DNA of 64,000 bases from Streptomyces tibetensis (GTDB lineage Bacteria; Actinomycetota; Actinomycetes; Streptomycetales; Streptomycetaceae): contig NZ_SZVW01000011.1 of the NCBI RefSeq assembly GCF_007655005.1, positions 1-64,000 of the forward strand, in the 5' to 3' direction. The position numbers and the translations under genes were made by a program. Positions 16,792-25,668 of the stretch are shown piece by piece (the stretch's first letter is position 1; each line of letters starts with the position of its first letter). The notes beneath the pieces were generated by a model that was not told the origin of the DNA, ran no database searches, and saw nothing but the letters and a program-made list of their open reading frames with translations.

Positions 16792-18393
16792 ATGACTGAG
16801 ACCTCCGCCGCAGCCGCGGAACGCGAACTCGCCGAGCCCTATCTGCGCCAGGTACTCGACACCGCGGGACTGGCGGTGGAATACGTGCGCGCCGAGGGGA
16901 ACACCCTGTACGTACGGGACGACGACGGCACCGAATTCCCGGTCGTGGACTTCGCCGGCGGTTACGGCTCGGTGCTCCTCGGCCACCACCACCCCGAGAT
17001 CACCGCGCACGCCCGCGAGCTGCTCGCCGAACATACACCGGTCCACGCCCAGTTCTCGCGCCACCCGTACGCCAACCGGCTGGCCGCCGAGCTGAACCGC
17101 ATCATCGCGCGTGAACTCGCCGACGGTGAGCCTTATTACGCCATCTTCGGAAACAGTGGCGCGGAAGCGGTGGAAGCCGCTGTGAAGCACGCCGAACTGG
17201 ACCGGGGCATGCGCGTGTCCGAACTGCTCGGCTCCGTCGACACCGAACTCGCCCGGGCGCGGGCCGCGGTGGCCGACGGGTCCGCCACCGTCCACGGGGA
17301 GGCGGCCGCTCGCCTCGGAGTCGCCCTCGCCGCCGACGGCACCGACACCGTCCGCCTGATGGAGGCGGCGATCAGACGCCGCAACGACGAGACCGCCGCT
17401 GCCCCACCGCTGTTCCTCGCCCTGGAGGGCGGCTTCCACGGCAAGCTCGCCGGCAGTGTGCAGCTGACCCACAACGAGGGCTACCGGCTGCCCTTCAAGT
17501 CCCTCGGCGCGCAGACGCGGTTCGTCCCGCACGACAGCCCCGAGGACCTGAACGCGGTCTACGCGCGTGAACGCCGCACACTGCTCGGCCTGAGCACGCG
17601 AAACGGCAGGGTCACGGTGACGGAGCACGAGTTCCCCGTGTTCTGCGCCTTCCTCGTCGAGCCCATTCAGGGGGAGGGCGGAATTCGCGTTCTGTCCCGC
17701 GAGTTCGCCCGGGAGATCCAGGAGTTCTGCGCCCGGATCGACTGCCCCGTCGTCGTCGACGAGATCCAGAGCGGAATGGGCCGCACCGGCGCCCTGCTCG
17801 CCAGCTCCCGGACCGGCCTGCGCGGTGACTACTACACCCTGGCCAAAACCCTCGGGGGCGGCATCGCGAAGGCGTCCGTGATGCTGGTGCGCGAAAAGCG
17901 CTACCGCCGGGATTTCGAGATCGTGCACAGCTCGACCTTCGCCAAGGACAGCTTCTCCTGCCACATCGCCCTGAAGGTCCTCGAACTGCTGGAGCGGGAC
18001 GGAGGCGCGGCCTACCGGCAGGCCGAGGAGCGCGGTGCGGCGCTGCGCGCGAAGCTCGACGCGCTGCGGGCGGAATTCCCGGACGTGGTGGCGGACGTAC
18101 GCGGGCACGGGCTGATGCAGGGCCTGGAATTCCACGACCAGTCCGACGCCTCCTCACCGGAACTGCGGCAGATCGCGCAGAGCGGCCTGTTCGGCTACTT
18201 CCTGGCGGGCCATCTGCTGCGCCGGCACCGGGTCCGGACGTTCCCGACGGCCAGCGCGGTCGGCACGTTGCGTTTTGAACCCTCGATTTTTGTCACAGAC
18301 GCCGAACTGGAACAGCTGTACGCAGGGCTGCACGACGTGTGCACACTGTTGCGCAAGCAGGCCGGCGCCGAACTCACCGACGCGGGCCGCTGA
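16792..18393 (+). CDS. Class III (PLP-dependent) aminotransferase
   Basis: Predicted 533-aa protein, longer than the usual 420-460. Fold-type I motifs: GNSGAEAVEAAVKHA (PLP phosphate), an insert at about 145-200, LEGGFHGKLAGS, VEPIQGEGGIRVLS, VVDEIQSGMGRTG (PLP-binding Asp) and LAKTLGGGIAKAS, with the Schiff-base lysine in this last motif. In polyketide alkaloid pathways such as coelimycin, streptazone and cyclizidine, a transaminase converts the released polyketide aldehyde to an amine that cyclises; the PKS and imine reductase nearby make this role likely. Only one base separates GAGGA from the ATG, too close for a normal site, consistent with leaderless transcription. Confidence 0.93.
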   Translation: MTETSAAAAERELAEPYLRQVLDTAGLAVEYVRAEGNTLYVRDDDGTEFPVVDFAGGYGSVLLGHHHPEITAHARELLAEHTPVHAQFSRHPYANRLAAELNRIIARELADGEPYYAIFGNSGAEAVEAAVKHAELDRGMRVSELLGSVDTELARARAAVADGSATVHGEAAARLGVALAADGTDTVRLMEAAIRRRNDETAAAPPLFLALEGGFHGKLAGSVQLTHNEGYRLPFKSLGAQTRFVPHDSPEDLNAVYARERRTLLGLSTRNGRVTVTEHEFPVFCAFLVEPIQGEGGIRVLSREFAREIQEFCARIDCPVVVDEIQSGMGRTGALLASSRTGLRGDYYTLAKTLGGGIAKASVMLVREKRYRRDFEIVHSSTFAKDSFSCHIALKVLELLERDGGAAYRQAEERGAALRAKLDALRAEFPDVVADVRGHGLMQGLEFHDQSDASSPELRQIAQSGLFGYFLAGHLLRRHRVRTFPTASAVGTLRFEPSIFVTDAELEQLYAGLHDVCTLLRKQAGAELTDAGR

Positions 18394-18397
18394 TCCA

Positions 18398-18439
18398 CCC
18401 CCGGGTCCGCCGTCTCCCCCCACCGGCGGACTCCCGGGG
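18398..18439 (+). terminator. GC-rich hairpin after the aminotransferase gene
   Basis: CCCCCGGGTCCGCCG (18398-18412) pairs with a near-complement at 18424-18439, with one bulge. It lies just after the aminotransferase stop (18393) and before the regulator gene. Confidence 0.5.
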
Positions 18440-18586
18440 CACACACTCCGGCCGGGTGCCGGCCACGACCGGGCCGGCCCACCTGGGCGGAAGCAGTACG
18501 GGAAGCGGACCGCGTCGACGAGCCGTCGGGCGAGACACCGGTCCCGGGTGACGCAGCACGCCTGAGCAAGTGAGACGGGGGAGTTC

Positions 18587-21229
18587 ATGCAGTTCCGCCT
18601 ACTGGGGCCACTGGAAGTCGAGCCTGTGGGGGGACCGCCGGGCAGCCTGGTGGACCTCGGCGGGCACCGGCAGCGCGCCGTGCTGGCGTATCTCCTGCTG
18701 CAGGCGAACAAGGTGGTGTCCACCAGCCAGCTGCTGTCGGCCCTGTGGGCCGACGACGAAGCGCCCATGACCGCGCGCAAGATCCTGCAGAACGCCGTGT
18801 GGAAGCTGCGCGGCGTCCTGTCGCGTCCGCCGCGCAGCGAGCAGAGTCCCGAGTTGCTGACCCGCGCGCCCGGCTATCTGCTGCGGGTGCCCCAGCAGCG
18901 CGTCGACCTGCTCGACTACGAGCAGCGGGTGGTGACGGGCCGGGCCGCCCTGGCGACGGGCGAGGTGGAGCGTGCCCGCCGCTCGCTGGGCGAGGCGCTG
19001 GCCCTGTGGCGCGGGCCCGTCCTCTCCGACCTGGTGGAGGAAGGTATCTGCTGGCCGGAGCTGACGGCCCTGCAGAACCGCCGGCTCGATGTCATGGAGG
19101 ACCACTTCGAGGCCGCACTCGCCTGCGGCCGGCACCAGCTGGTCCTGCCCGATCTGGAGAGCCTGGTGGCCGCCGAGCCGCTGCGGGAGCGCGCTTCGGG
19201 GCAGCTCATGGTGGCCCTGTACCGGTGCGGGCGGCAGGCCGAGGCACTGGCCGTCTTCGGCCGGGTGCGCACCGCCCTGGTGGAGGGGCTCGGGCTGGAG
19301 CCGGGGCGTGAACTGCACCGGCTGCAGCAGGCGATCCTCACCCAGGACGCGATGCTGGAGGTGCCACGCACGGCGGGCGGCCGGGAGCCGGTGAACCTCG
19401 CCCCGGTCCCCCGGCCCGCGGCGGCCCCGCCGGAACCGGGGGCGGCCCCGCCGGAACCGGCCGCCGCCCCCGCACCGGTGGCCCCCGCACCGGCAGCCCT
19501 CCTACCGGCGGCGGCAGCGTCGGCCTCCACGCGGGCCGAGCACACCGAGCCGCACACACCTGCCGAACCGTCCCCGCCCGCGAGCCGGGCCCCGCGCGCC
19601 GAACCGTCCACACGCGCGAGCCAGGCCCCGCACCACCAACCGGCCAGACCCGCGGAGCAGGACGCACGCACCGAACCGGCCACGCCCGCCGGCCGGGCCC
19701 CACAGCAGCGACCGGCCACACCGGTGAGCCACGCCCCGCACCGCCGGGCGGCCGAGCCTGCGAACCGGGCCTCGCGCAACCGACCGCCCGCCCCCGTGAA
19801 GCGGGCCGCGTGCTCCGAACCGCCCGCGCGCGTCGAACCGGCCGTGCACGACGAACCGCCCGCACGCGCCGAACCGGCCGCCGGCGGGGAGCGGGCCGCT
19901 CCGGCCGCCGAGGTCTCCTCCCCCGGGCGGCGCGAGTCCCGCACCGCCAGCGTGGTGATGTTCCGCTTGGGGCTCGGTGCGGAGCTGGGCCGGCTGCTGG
20001 CCGAGGACCGGGACCGGGTGCTCGACGCGCTGACCCAGATCGCCCGGGAGAAGACCGAACTCCACGGCGGCCGGGTGACGGCCGTGCTGGGTTCGACGGT
20101 GCTCTCCGTGTTCGCCGAGGGGACGGACCCGGCCGACAGCGCCGAGCGCGCCGTCCGCACCGCGGCCGCCGTGCGCGACAGCCTGAGCGTCCCCACCGGC
20201 ACACTCGCACCGCCACAGGCCGCCGTGCGCGGCCTCACCGTGCACGCGGCCGTGGCGTCCGGCGAGGCCCTGGTGCCGCGCCGGCCCTCGGACGACCCGC
20301 CGCCGCCCTGGAGCGGCGGCAGGCTCGTCGACACCTGCCGGACGATGCTGGCCCATGTGCAGGCCGGGGAGATCCACGTCTGCGAGGAGACCCACCGTCA
20401 GGTCGAGGGGGCGGCGACGTTCCGGCGTGCCTGCGCGTCCGCCATGGCCCCGTGGGAGCTGCACGCCCTGCACGACGACGTCACGGACCTGGCGTGGGGA
20501 CCGGCGGGCGCCACCGCCCACGTCAGCGAGCTGGAGCTGATGCACCACACCCTGCTGCACACCCTGCGGCGTTCGACGGCACATCTGATCACGCTCATCG
20601 AGGGTTCCGGCCGGGCCCGGACGCGGCTGCTGATGGAGTTCCAGCGCCGGGTCGAGGAGAGTCACGGCGGCCCGGCGCGGGTACTGGCCGGCACGGTTCC
20701 CGCGCCGCACGCCGGCTCCGCCCTGTCGGTGCCGGCGGAGATCCTCGCCGCCTACTGCGGCATCGATCCCGGCAGTTCCGAGCCCCACACCACGGCGCGG
20801 TTGCTGGCCACGCTCGACCGTCTCGGCGGCGACCGGGCCGTCACGGCGGACCTGTACGCGCCGCTGGTCCGGCTGCTGTCACCGCAACGGTCGGCGCACG
20901 AGCGGCGGATGCCGGGCGAGATGCTCCGGGCCTGGGGAACGTTCCTGGCGCGGGCGGCGCGCGAGCAGCCCCTGGTGCTGATCTGGGACGATCTCCAGCA
21001 CGCCGACGACGCGCTGCTGGACATGGTGGAGCGGCTGACGCAGACCCACGCGGGCGTGCCGCTGCTCACCGTCGTCGGGGCGGACTCGCGGCTGCCGGAC
21101 CGCAGGCCGGGCTGGGCCACCGCGCACCCGCGCACGGTGACCCTCAGCCTCAGCACGGAGACGGGCGACGCCCTGGACCGGCTACTGGAGTCGTTGTTCG
21201 CGCCGGTCCGGGAGTCCGAGGTCGCCTGA
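18587..21229 (+). CDS. Large SARP-type regulator with cyclase-homology and degenerate ATPase regions (PimR-like, copy 1)
   Basis: Predicted 880-aa regulator; ATG preceded by GGGGGAG. Residues 1-95 form the OmpR-like winged helix (QFRLLGPLEV, ILQNAVWKLR). Residues 96-250 are the bacterial transcriptional activation domain. About 190 Pro/Ala/Arg/Glu-rich residues (260-450) form a linker. Residues 455-610 resemble the class III nucleotide cyclase homology domain. An AAA/STAND-like half follows, with IEGSGRARTRLL at the P-loop (the Walker A lysine is Arg) and LVLIWDDLQHADD (Walker B). The order SARP, cyclase-like, ATPase matches PimR-type SARP-LAL regulators, but the C-terminal TPR and LuxR parts are absent. 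It likely activates the left cluster and may have lost ATP hydrolysis. Confidence 0.88.
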   Translation: MQFRLLGPLEVEPVGGPPGSLVDLGGHRQRAVLAYLLLQANKVVSTSQLLSALWADDEAPMTARKILQNAVWKLRGVLSRPPRSEQSPELLTRAPGYLLRVPQQRVDLLDYEQRVVTGRAALATGEVERARRSLGEALALWRGPVLSDLVEEGICWPELTALQNRRLDVMEDHFEAALACGRHQLVLPDLESLVAAEPLRERASGQLMVALYRCGRQAEALAVFGRVRTALVEGLGLEPGRELHRLQQAILTQDAMLEVPRTAGGREPVNLAPVPRPAAAPPEPGAAPPEPAAAPAPVAPAPAALLPAAAASASTRAEHTEPHTPAEPSPPASRAPRAEPSTRASQAPHHQPARPAEQDARTEPATPAGRAPQQRPATPVSHAPHRRAAEPANRASRNRPPAPVKRAACSEPPARVEPAVHDEPPARAEPAAGGERAAPAAEVSSPGRRESRTASVVMFRLGLGAELGRLLAEDRDRVLDALTQIAREKTELHGGRVTAVLGSTVLSVFAEGTDPADSAERAVRTAAAVRDSLSVPTGTLAPPQAAVRGLTVHAAVASGEALVPRRPSDDPPPPWSGGRLVDTCRTMLAHVQAGEIHVCEETHRQVEGAATFRRACASAMAPWELHALHDDVTDLAWGPAGATAHVSELELMHHTLLHTLRRSTAHLITLIEGSGRARTRLLMEFQRRVEESHGGPARVLAGTVPAPHAGSALSVPAEILAAYCGIDPGSSEPHTTARLLATLDRLGGDRAVTADLYAPLVRLLSPQRSAHERRMPGEMLRAWGTFLARAAREQPLVLIWDDLQHADDALLDMVERLTQTHAGVPLLTVVGADSRLPDRRPGWATAHPRTVTLSLSTETGDALDRLLESLFAPVRESEVA

Positions 21230-21766
21230 GCGTGTCCCGCCCGTGCCGGTGAGGCGTATGGCACGGGCGAGGGCGCCCAGCGCCCGCGTGCCGTCCGCGG
21301 ACCCGTCGGGCAGGACGTCCGCGGCCGATTCGACCAGCAGGGACCCCGCCAGCGCCGCCCAGGGGGCCGCCGTCCCGGTGCGCACCGGGGCGGCGGCCCC
21401 GGCCTCGCCGAGCACCCGCCGCGCCCACGCGGTCATCCGGGTCCGCTGCGGCGCGGTGACGCCCGGCACGGCCCTCAGTGCCGCGCCGAAGCGGGCGAGT
21501 ATCTCCCCCGCGTGCTCGGCGAGCAGGGCGTCCTGCCGCGCCGTGGTGCGCCCAGGCGGGCGGGCGAGGGGCTCGGAGTCGTCCGGTCGCCCGGGTTCGG
21601 CGTCCCGGGGCCGGCCGGCCCGGCTCAGCCCTTCGTGCAGGGCCGCGGCGAACCGGGCCCCGACGAAGACGGCCAGCGGGGTGTCCATCTCGCCGGGGCC
21701 GGGTGCCCGCCCGGGCCGGGGTGACGCGTGCGCCGGGCGGCGGGTCTGGGGAGCTGCGATGTCCAT
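21182..21766 (-). CDS. Hypothetical protein, alanine-rich and helical
   Basis: Predicted 194 aa from the ATG at 21766; longer (21793) and shorter (21688) starts are possible. No domain is recognised. The second half has an amphipathic helical pattern (QDALLAEHAGEILARFGAALRAV, RMTAWARRVLGEAG, AALAGSLLVESAADVL) and coding-like GC3. The 3' end overlaps the 3' end of the convergent regulator gene by about 48 bp. It could be spurious, but the hydrophobic periodicity favours a real protein. Confidence 0.5.
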   Translation of the reverse strand: MDIAAPQTRRPAHASPRPGRAPGPGEMDTPLAVFVGARFAAALHEGLSRAGRPRDAEPGRPDDSEPLARPPGRTTARQDALLAEHAGEILARFGAALRAVPGVTAPQRTRMTAWARRVLGEAGAAAPVRTGTAAPWAALAGSLLVESAADVLPDGSADGTRALGALARAIRLTGTGGTRSGDLGLPDRREQRLQ

Positions 21767-21944
21767 ACGGACAGCACACCAAGTCCCGTCCACACGCCAC
21801 CCATTCGCGGATCCTCGCCCCGGTCATCACAGCAGAACGGCGAGCCGGGCGATGCACCTGGCCGCCGGGGACGGTGAGGTCCACGCCGTCGAGGGGCCGG
21901 ACACCGCGCCCCCGCATCTGAAGGCGCGCCCCGACGGCTATCAC

Positions 21945-22216
21945 ACACCCCAACACCCGGCCGGGCGCATCACCCTGGGGAACCGACACCCCAACACCCG
22001 GCCGGGCGCATCACCCCGGCGAACCCACACCCCAACACCCCGGCCGGGCGCATCACCCCGGCGAACCCAGCCGGACGGGCGCATCACCCCGGCGAACCCA
22101 CACTCCAACACCCGGCCGGGCGCATCACTCCGGCGAACCCAGCCGGCCGAGCGCATCACCCCGGCGAACCCAGCCGGACGGGCGCATCACTCCGGCGAAC
22201 CCACACCCCAAACACC
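21945..22216 (-). repeat. Minisatellite of about seven units (31- and 42-bp forms)
   Basis: Seven copies of the core GCGCATCACYCCGGCGAACC follow each other. They are joined either by AGCCGGACG-like (31-bp) or by CACACCCCAACACCCGGCC-like (42-bp) linkers. The array fills the non-coding gap between the regulator ending at 22247 and the gene starting at 21766, both on the minus strand. It lacks the unique spacers of CRISPR. Function unknown. Confidence 0.85.
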
Positions 22217-22246
22217 CTGGCGGCGCGACCCCGGTCGGCCCGACCC

Positions 22247-24862
22247 TCACACCGCCCGGCGTTTGGGGCGTACCTCGACCGGCTCGGCCGGCTTGCCCCG
22301 GAAGCCCGCGTGGATCCGGCCGGACGGTCTCGCCCGCTCCTCCTGCCGTCTCGGGCGGCAGTCCGGGAAGGGCAGCGTGCGCCGCGGCAGCGGAGCGGCG
22401 GCGGCCGGCTCGCGCAGGCGGGACAGCGTCAGCCTGCTGGCGTGTTCGCAGGCACTGCCCCAGATGGGCCGGCGGCGCAGCAGTTCGAAATGGCCGCACA
22501 CGACGACCAGCAGGGCCCCCGTGCCCGAGCCGCCCAGCCTCTCCGCCCAGTCCAGCACCGCGTCGTCGGCGAGGTGCAGGTCGTCCAGGCAGAGCACCAC
22601 CGGGCGGTGACGTGCCTCGTGCTCGATCACCTCGCTCCAGGCGGCGAGCAGGTCCGCCCCGCGCCCGGGCGGGACGGCGTGGGGTGCCGGCGCCGGGCCC
22701 GGCAAGCGCGACAGCCGGGCCGCGTCCCCGTCGGAGCCGACGGCGGAGCGGACCGCGGTTCTGATCCGCTGCTCCGGCGGCTCGAGCCGCGCCAGGTGCC
22801 GCGGTCCCCACGCCTGCGTCAGTGCGGCCGCGACGGCGGCGGCGTCCTGGCCTCCCTTCGCAAGGCGCGGCCGAACGACACGCGCCCCGTCGACGGCGCC
22901 CGCGACGCGGTCCTCGAACTGGGCGAGCAGACGGGTCTTGCCGGCCCCGTGATCGCCGAGCACCGTCAGCATGGAGGGCACGCCGTGGTGGCGGGAGTAC
23001 TCCAGCAGGGTTTCCAGCAGGGGGAGTTCGGGCCGTGGCCGGGTGCCGGTGCCGGGCCCGGCGGGCTCGTCCGGGTGCAGGGCTCGGGCCCGTCGGATGC
23101 CGGGGGTGCCGTCGGCGGGGCGGGGTGTCTCGTCGTAGCTCACCCACGCGCCGGTGTCGCCGGCCACGTCGTCGCTCACGTACAACTCACCCTCGGGGAC
23201 GCCGGAGAGCAGCCCGTGCGCCTTGTCGAGCAGGGTGCCCACCACCGAGACGGCGGCGCTCGGGTCGTGCGGGTCGTGCCGCACGATCGCCTTGCCGGAG
23301 ATCACCACGGCTCGCATCACCATGCCCGCCCGTAAGGCCAGTCGGTCCCGGGCCGTGAAGGCCGCGCGCACCGCGTTCAGCGACGCCTCGGGGCGTTCGG
23401 ACCTCAGCCCGAACAGCGCGGCGCACAGCCCGCCCATGGAACCGACGACCGTGCCCGAGCGGTCCTCGACGCTCTCGGTGAGCACGGTGACCGCGTCGTG
23501 CAGGGAGGTGTCCAGCTGCTCGCTCCCCATGGCCGCGGCGTCCCCGGCGGACTCGGTGCACACCACGAGCACGCACACGTCCCGCCGCTCGGCGACCGCG
23601 CCCCCCTCGCCGAAGCCCGCCGCCGCGCCCGGCTGTTCGGCGCTGTGCGCGGCACCACGCACGGACGCCACACCGGAGCGGTCTCCCCCCACGTCGCCGC
23701 CGTACGGGGACGCCACACCGGAGCGGTCTCCCTCCACGTCGCCGCCGTACGCGGACGCCACGCCGGAGCGGTCTCCCTCCACGTCGCCGCCGTACGCGGA
23801 CGCCACGCCGGAGCGGTCTCCCCCTACGTCGGCGCCGTACGCGGACGTCACGCCGGTGTGGTCTGCGCTCTCGGCGGCATCGACGGGCAGGAGGGCGGCC
23901 CCGCGCACGGGTTCGGGCGCCCCGGCGTCGGGGCCTGCCACGCCGGGAACCACGGCGCCCGGCCCGGCCCTCCCCGGAACCCCGGTGTCCGCCGTGATCC
24001 GGACGGGCGTCGGCGCGGCACCCGTGTCGCCGGCCGGGTGCCGTCGCGCGGTGCCCGTCTCGGGGGCGACCGGTTCCGGGCGGGCCTCCGCGGGGCAGGC
24101 CAGTGCCTGGTCGTGGCGCAGGATGCGGTGCTGCAGGGTCTGCAGGGCGGCGGACGGCTCCAGGCCGTACTCCTCCACCAGGGCCAGCCGCACCCTGCTG
24201 AACACGCTCAGCGCCTCCGCCTGCCGGCCGCAGCGGTACAGGGCGAGCATCAACTGCCCGCACAGCCGCTCCCGCAGGGGTTCGGCCTCGGCCAGCGAGG
24301 TGAGTTCACCGAGCACGGCATGGTGCCGGCCGCACGCGAGTTCCGCCTCGAAGCGGTCCTCCATCGCGTCCAGGCGCAGCTGCCGCAGCGCCGTCAGCTC
24401 GGCCCACTCCACGCCCTGCTCGGCCAGATCCGACAGGGCCGATCCGCGCCACTCCGCCAGGGCCTCCCCCAGCAGATCGGCTGCCTCGGCCGCCTCGCCC
24501 GCGTCCAGGCGTGCCCGGCCCGCGGCGACGGCGCGCTCGAAGCGGGTCGCGTCGAGCTGTTCGGGGTCGACGCGCAGGACGTAGCCCGGTGCCCGGGTGA
24601 GCAGCCGGGGCGGCTCGTGCCCGTCGCCTTCACCGCTCTCCAGCAGGGCCCGCAGCCCCCATACGGCGTTCTGCACCATCTTGCGCGCCGTGACCGGCCT
24701 GGTGTCCTCGGGCCACAGGGCGTCGAGGAGCTGGCTGGTGGCGACCACCTGGTTGGCGTGGAGGAGGAGCAGTCCGAGGACCGCTCTCTGCTTGACGCCG
24801 CCCAGCGGCAGACTGCGCCCGCCGCTCACCACGTCGAGCGGTCCGAGAACCTTGAATTCCAC
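22247..24862 (-). CDS. Large SARP-type regulator with cyclase-homology and intact P-loop (PimR-like, copy 2)
   Basis: Predicted 871 aa, GTG start at 24862 after a GGGGGTAG stretch. N-terminal winged helix (EFKVLGPLDV, MVQNAVWGLRAL), activation domain to about 255, then a low-complexity linker containing four 15-residue repeats (GVASAYGGDVEGDRS). A cyclase-homology region lies at about 410-560. The ATPase region has an intact Walker A (GDHGAGKTRLL) and Walker B (VVLCLDDLHLADD). It ends in a basic tail without TPR or LuxR domains. Residue 510 is a TTA leucine codon (23335-23333), so translation should depend on the bldA tRNA. It is a paralogue of the protein at 18587-21229, retaining the P-loop the other lost. 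Confidence 0.88.
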   Translation of the reverse strand: MEFKVLGPLDVVSGGRSLPLGGVKQRAVLGLLLLHANQVVATSQLLDALWPEDTRPVTARKMVQNAVWGLRALLESGEGDGHEPPRLLTRAPGYVLRVDPEQLDATRFERAVAAGRARLDAGEAAEAADLLGEALAEWRGSALSDLAEQGVEWAELTALRQLRLDAMEDRFEAELACGRHHAVLGELTSLAEAEPLRERLCGQLMLALYRCGRQAEALSVFSRVRLALVEEYGLEPSAALQTLQHRILRHDQALACPAEARPEPVAPETGTARRHPAGDTGAAPTPVRITADTGVPGRAGPGAVVPGVAGPDAGAPEPVRGAALLPVDAAESADHTGVTSAYGADVGGDRSGVASAYGGDVEGDRSGVASAYGGDVEGDRSGVASPYGGDVGGDRSGVASVRGAAHSAEQPGAAAGFGEGGAVAERRDVCVLVVCTESAGDAAAMGSEQLDTSLHDAVTVLTESVEDRSGTVVGSMGGLCAALFGLRSERPEASLNAVRAAFTARDRLALRAGMVMRAVVISGKAIVRHDPHDPSAAVSVVGTLLDKAHGLLSGVPEGELYVSDDVAGDTGAWVSYDETPRPADGTPGIRRARALHPDEPAGPGTGTRPRPELPLLETLLEYSRHHGVPSMLTVLGDHGAGKTRLLAQFEDRVAGAVDGARVVRPRLAKGGQDAAAVAAALTQAWGPRHLARLEPPEQRIRTAVRSAVGSDGDAARLSRLPGPAPAPHAVPPGRGADLLAAWSEVIEHEARHRPVVLCLDDLHLADDAVLDWAERLGGSGTGALLVVVCGHFELLRRRPIWGSACEHASRLTLSRLREPAAAAPLPRRTLPFPDCRPRRQEERARPSGRIHAGFRGKPAEPVEVRPKRRAV
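23662..23860 (-). repeat. 45-bp in-frame tandem repeat (four copies) inside the regulator gene
   Basis: Four near-identical 45-bp units encode the 15-residue repeat GVASAYGGDVEGDRS in the interdomain linker. A unit length divisible by three lets copy number vary without a frameshift. Confidence 0.85.
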
Positions 24863-24891
24863 GCCTACCCCCGTACGTCGAACACCCGTGA

Positions 24892-25668
24892 TCAGTCATG
24901 GCAGGCGTCGTTGCCCGCCCGAGCGGCGCTCGCCGAGCGGACGCCGCGCAGTACCACCTCGGCCACGTCGTCGAGCCGCTGGTCCACATAGAAGTGACCG
25001 CCGGGAAAGACCCGCACCTCGGTCTCGGCGCGGGTGAACGCCCGCCAGCCGGCCGCCTCCTCGACGGAGACGACCGGGTCGGCGTCGCCGCACAGCACGG
25101 TGACCGGCGTGTGCAGCGGCTCCCCGGGTGTCCAGGAGTACGCGGCGAGGGCCGTGTAGTCGGCTCGCAGAGCCGGCAGCACCATTGCCACCAGCTCGGG
25201 GTCGTCGAGCAGGGCCACGCCGGTTCCCCCGAGCCGGCGCACGGCGGCCAGGACCGCCTCGTCGTCGGGGAGCACGTCGTGCGGACTGCGCCGCGGCCCC
25301 GGTGCTCCCCGGGCCGACAGGAAGAGCCGGCGGGGTGGCCGGGCCCCGCGCTCCTCGAGGATCCGGGCGGTCTCGTAGGCGATCAGCGCGCCCATGCTGT
25401 GGCCGAAGAACGCGTAGGGCGCTGCCGTTTCCTCGTCCTGGAGTTTTTGGGCCACGACCGAGGCGAGTTCCCCGATGTCCGCCACCGGTGTCTCCAGCCG
25501 GCGGTCCTGCCGCCCGGGGTACTGCACGGCCCGCACCTCGACGTGCGGCCGGAGCAGCCGGGACAGCGGCAGGTACGCGCTGGCCGCGCCTCCCGCGTGC
25601 GGGAAGCAGATCAGCCTGAGAGCGTCGGGCTCGGGATCACCGAAACGTCGGAACCACTGGCCGTCCAT
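24892..25668 (-). CDS. Type II thioesterase
   Basis: Predicted 258-aa alpha/beta hydrolase of the external thioesterase family that removes stalled or wrong acyl groups from PKS/NRPS carrier proteins. Motifs: ICFPHAGGAASAY near the N-terminus, the nucleophile elbow GHSMGA (Ser near 90), LCGDADPVV (catalytic Asp) and GGHFYV (catalytic His). The ATG at 25668 has an AGGAG site; the start overlaps the 3' end of the upstream FMN reductase gene by 58 bp, implying translational coupling. It probably serves the PKS of the left cluster, although it is 17 kb away. Confidence 0.93.
   Translation of the reverse strand: MDGQWFRRFGDPEPDALRLICFPHAGGAASAYLPLSRLLRPHVEVRAVQYPGRQDRRLETPVADIGELASVVAQKLQDEETAAPYAFFGHSMGALIAYETARILEERGARPPRRLFLSARGAPGPRRSPHDVLPDDEAVLAAVRRLGGTGVALLDDPELVAMVLPALRADYTALAAYSWTPGEPLHTPVTVLCGDADPVVSVEEAAGWRAFTRAETEVRVFPGGHFYVDQRLDDVAEVVLRGVRSASAARAGNDACHD

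Noticed and set aside
16603..18135. N-terminal extension of the flavin reductase frame
   Set aside because: It runs antisense through the aminotransferase gene; the ATG at 16602 has a good ribosome site and matches family length.
21945..22216. CRISPR array
   Set aside because: The linkers between cores are themselves repeated and only two lengths occur; no cas genes are nearby.
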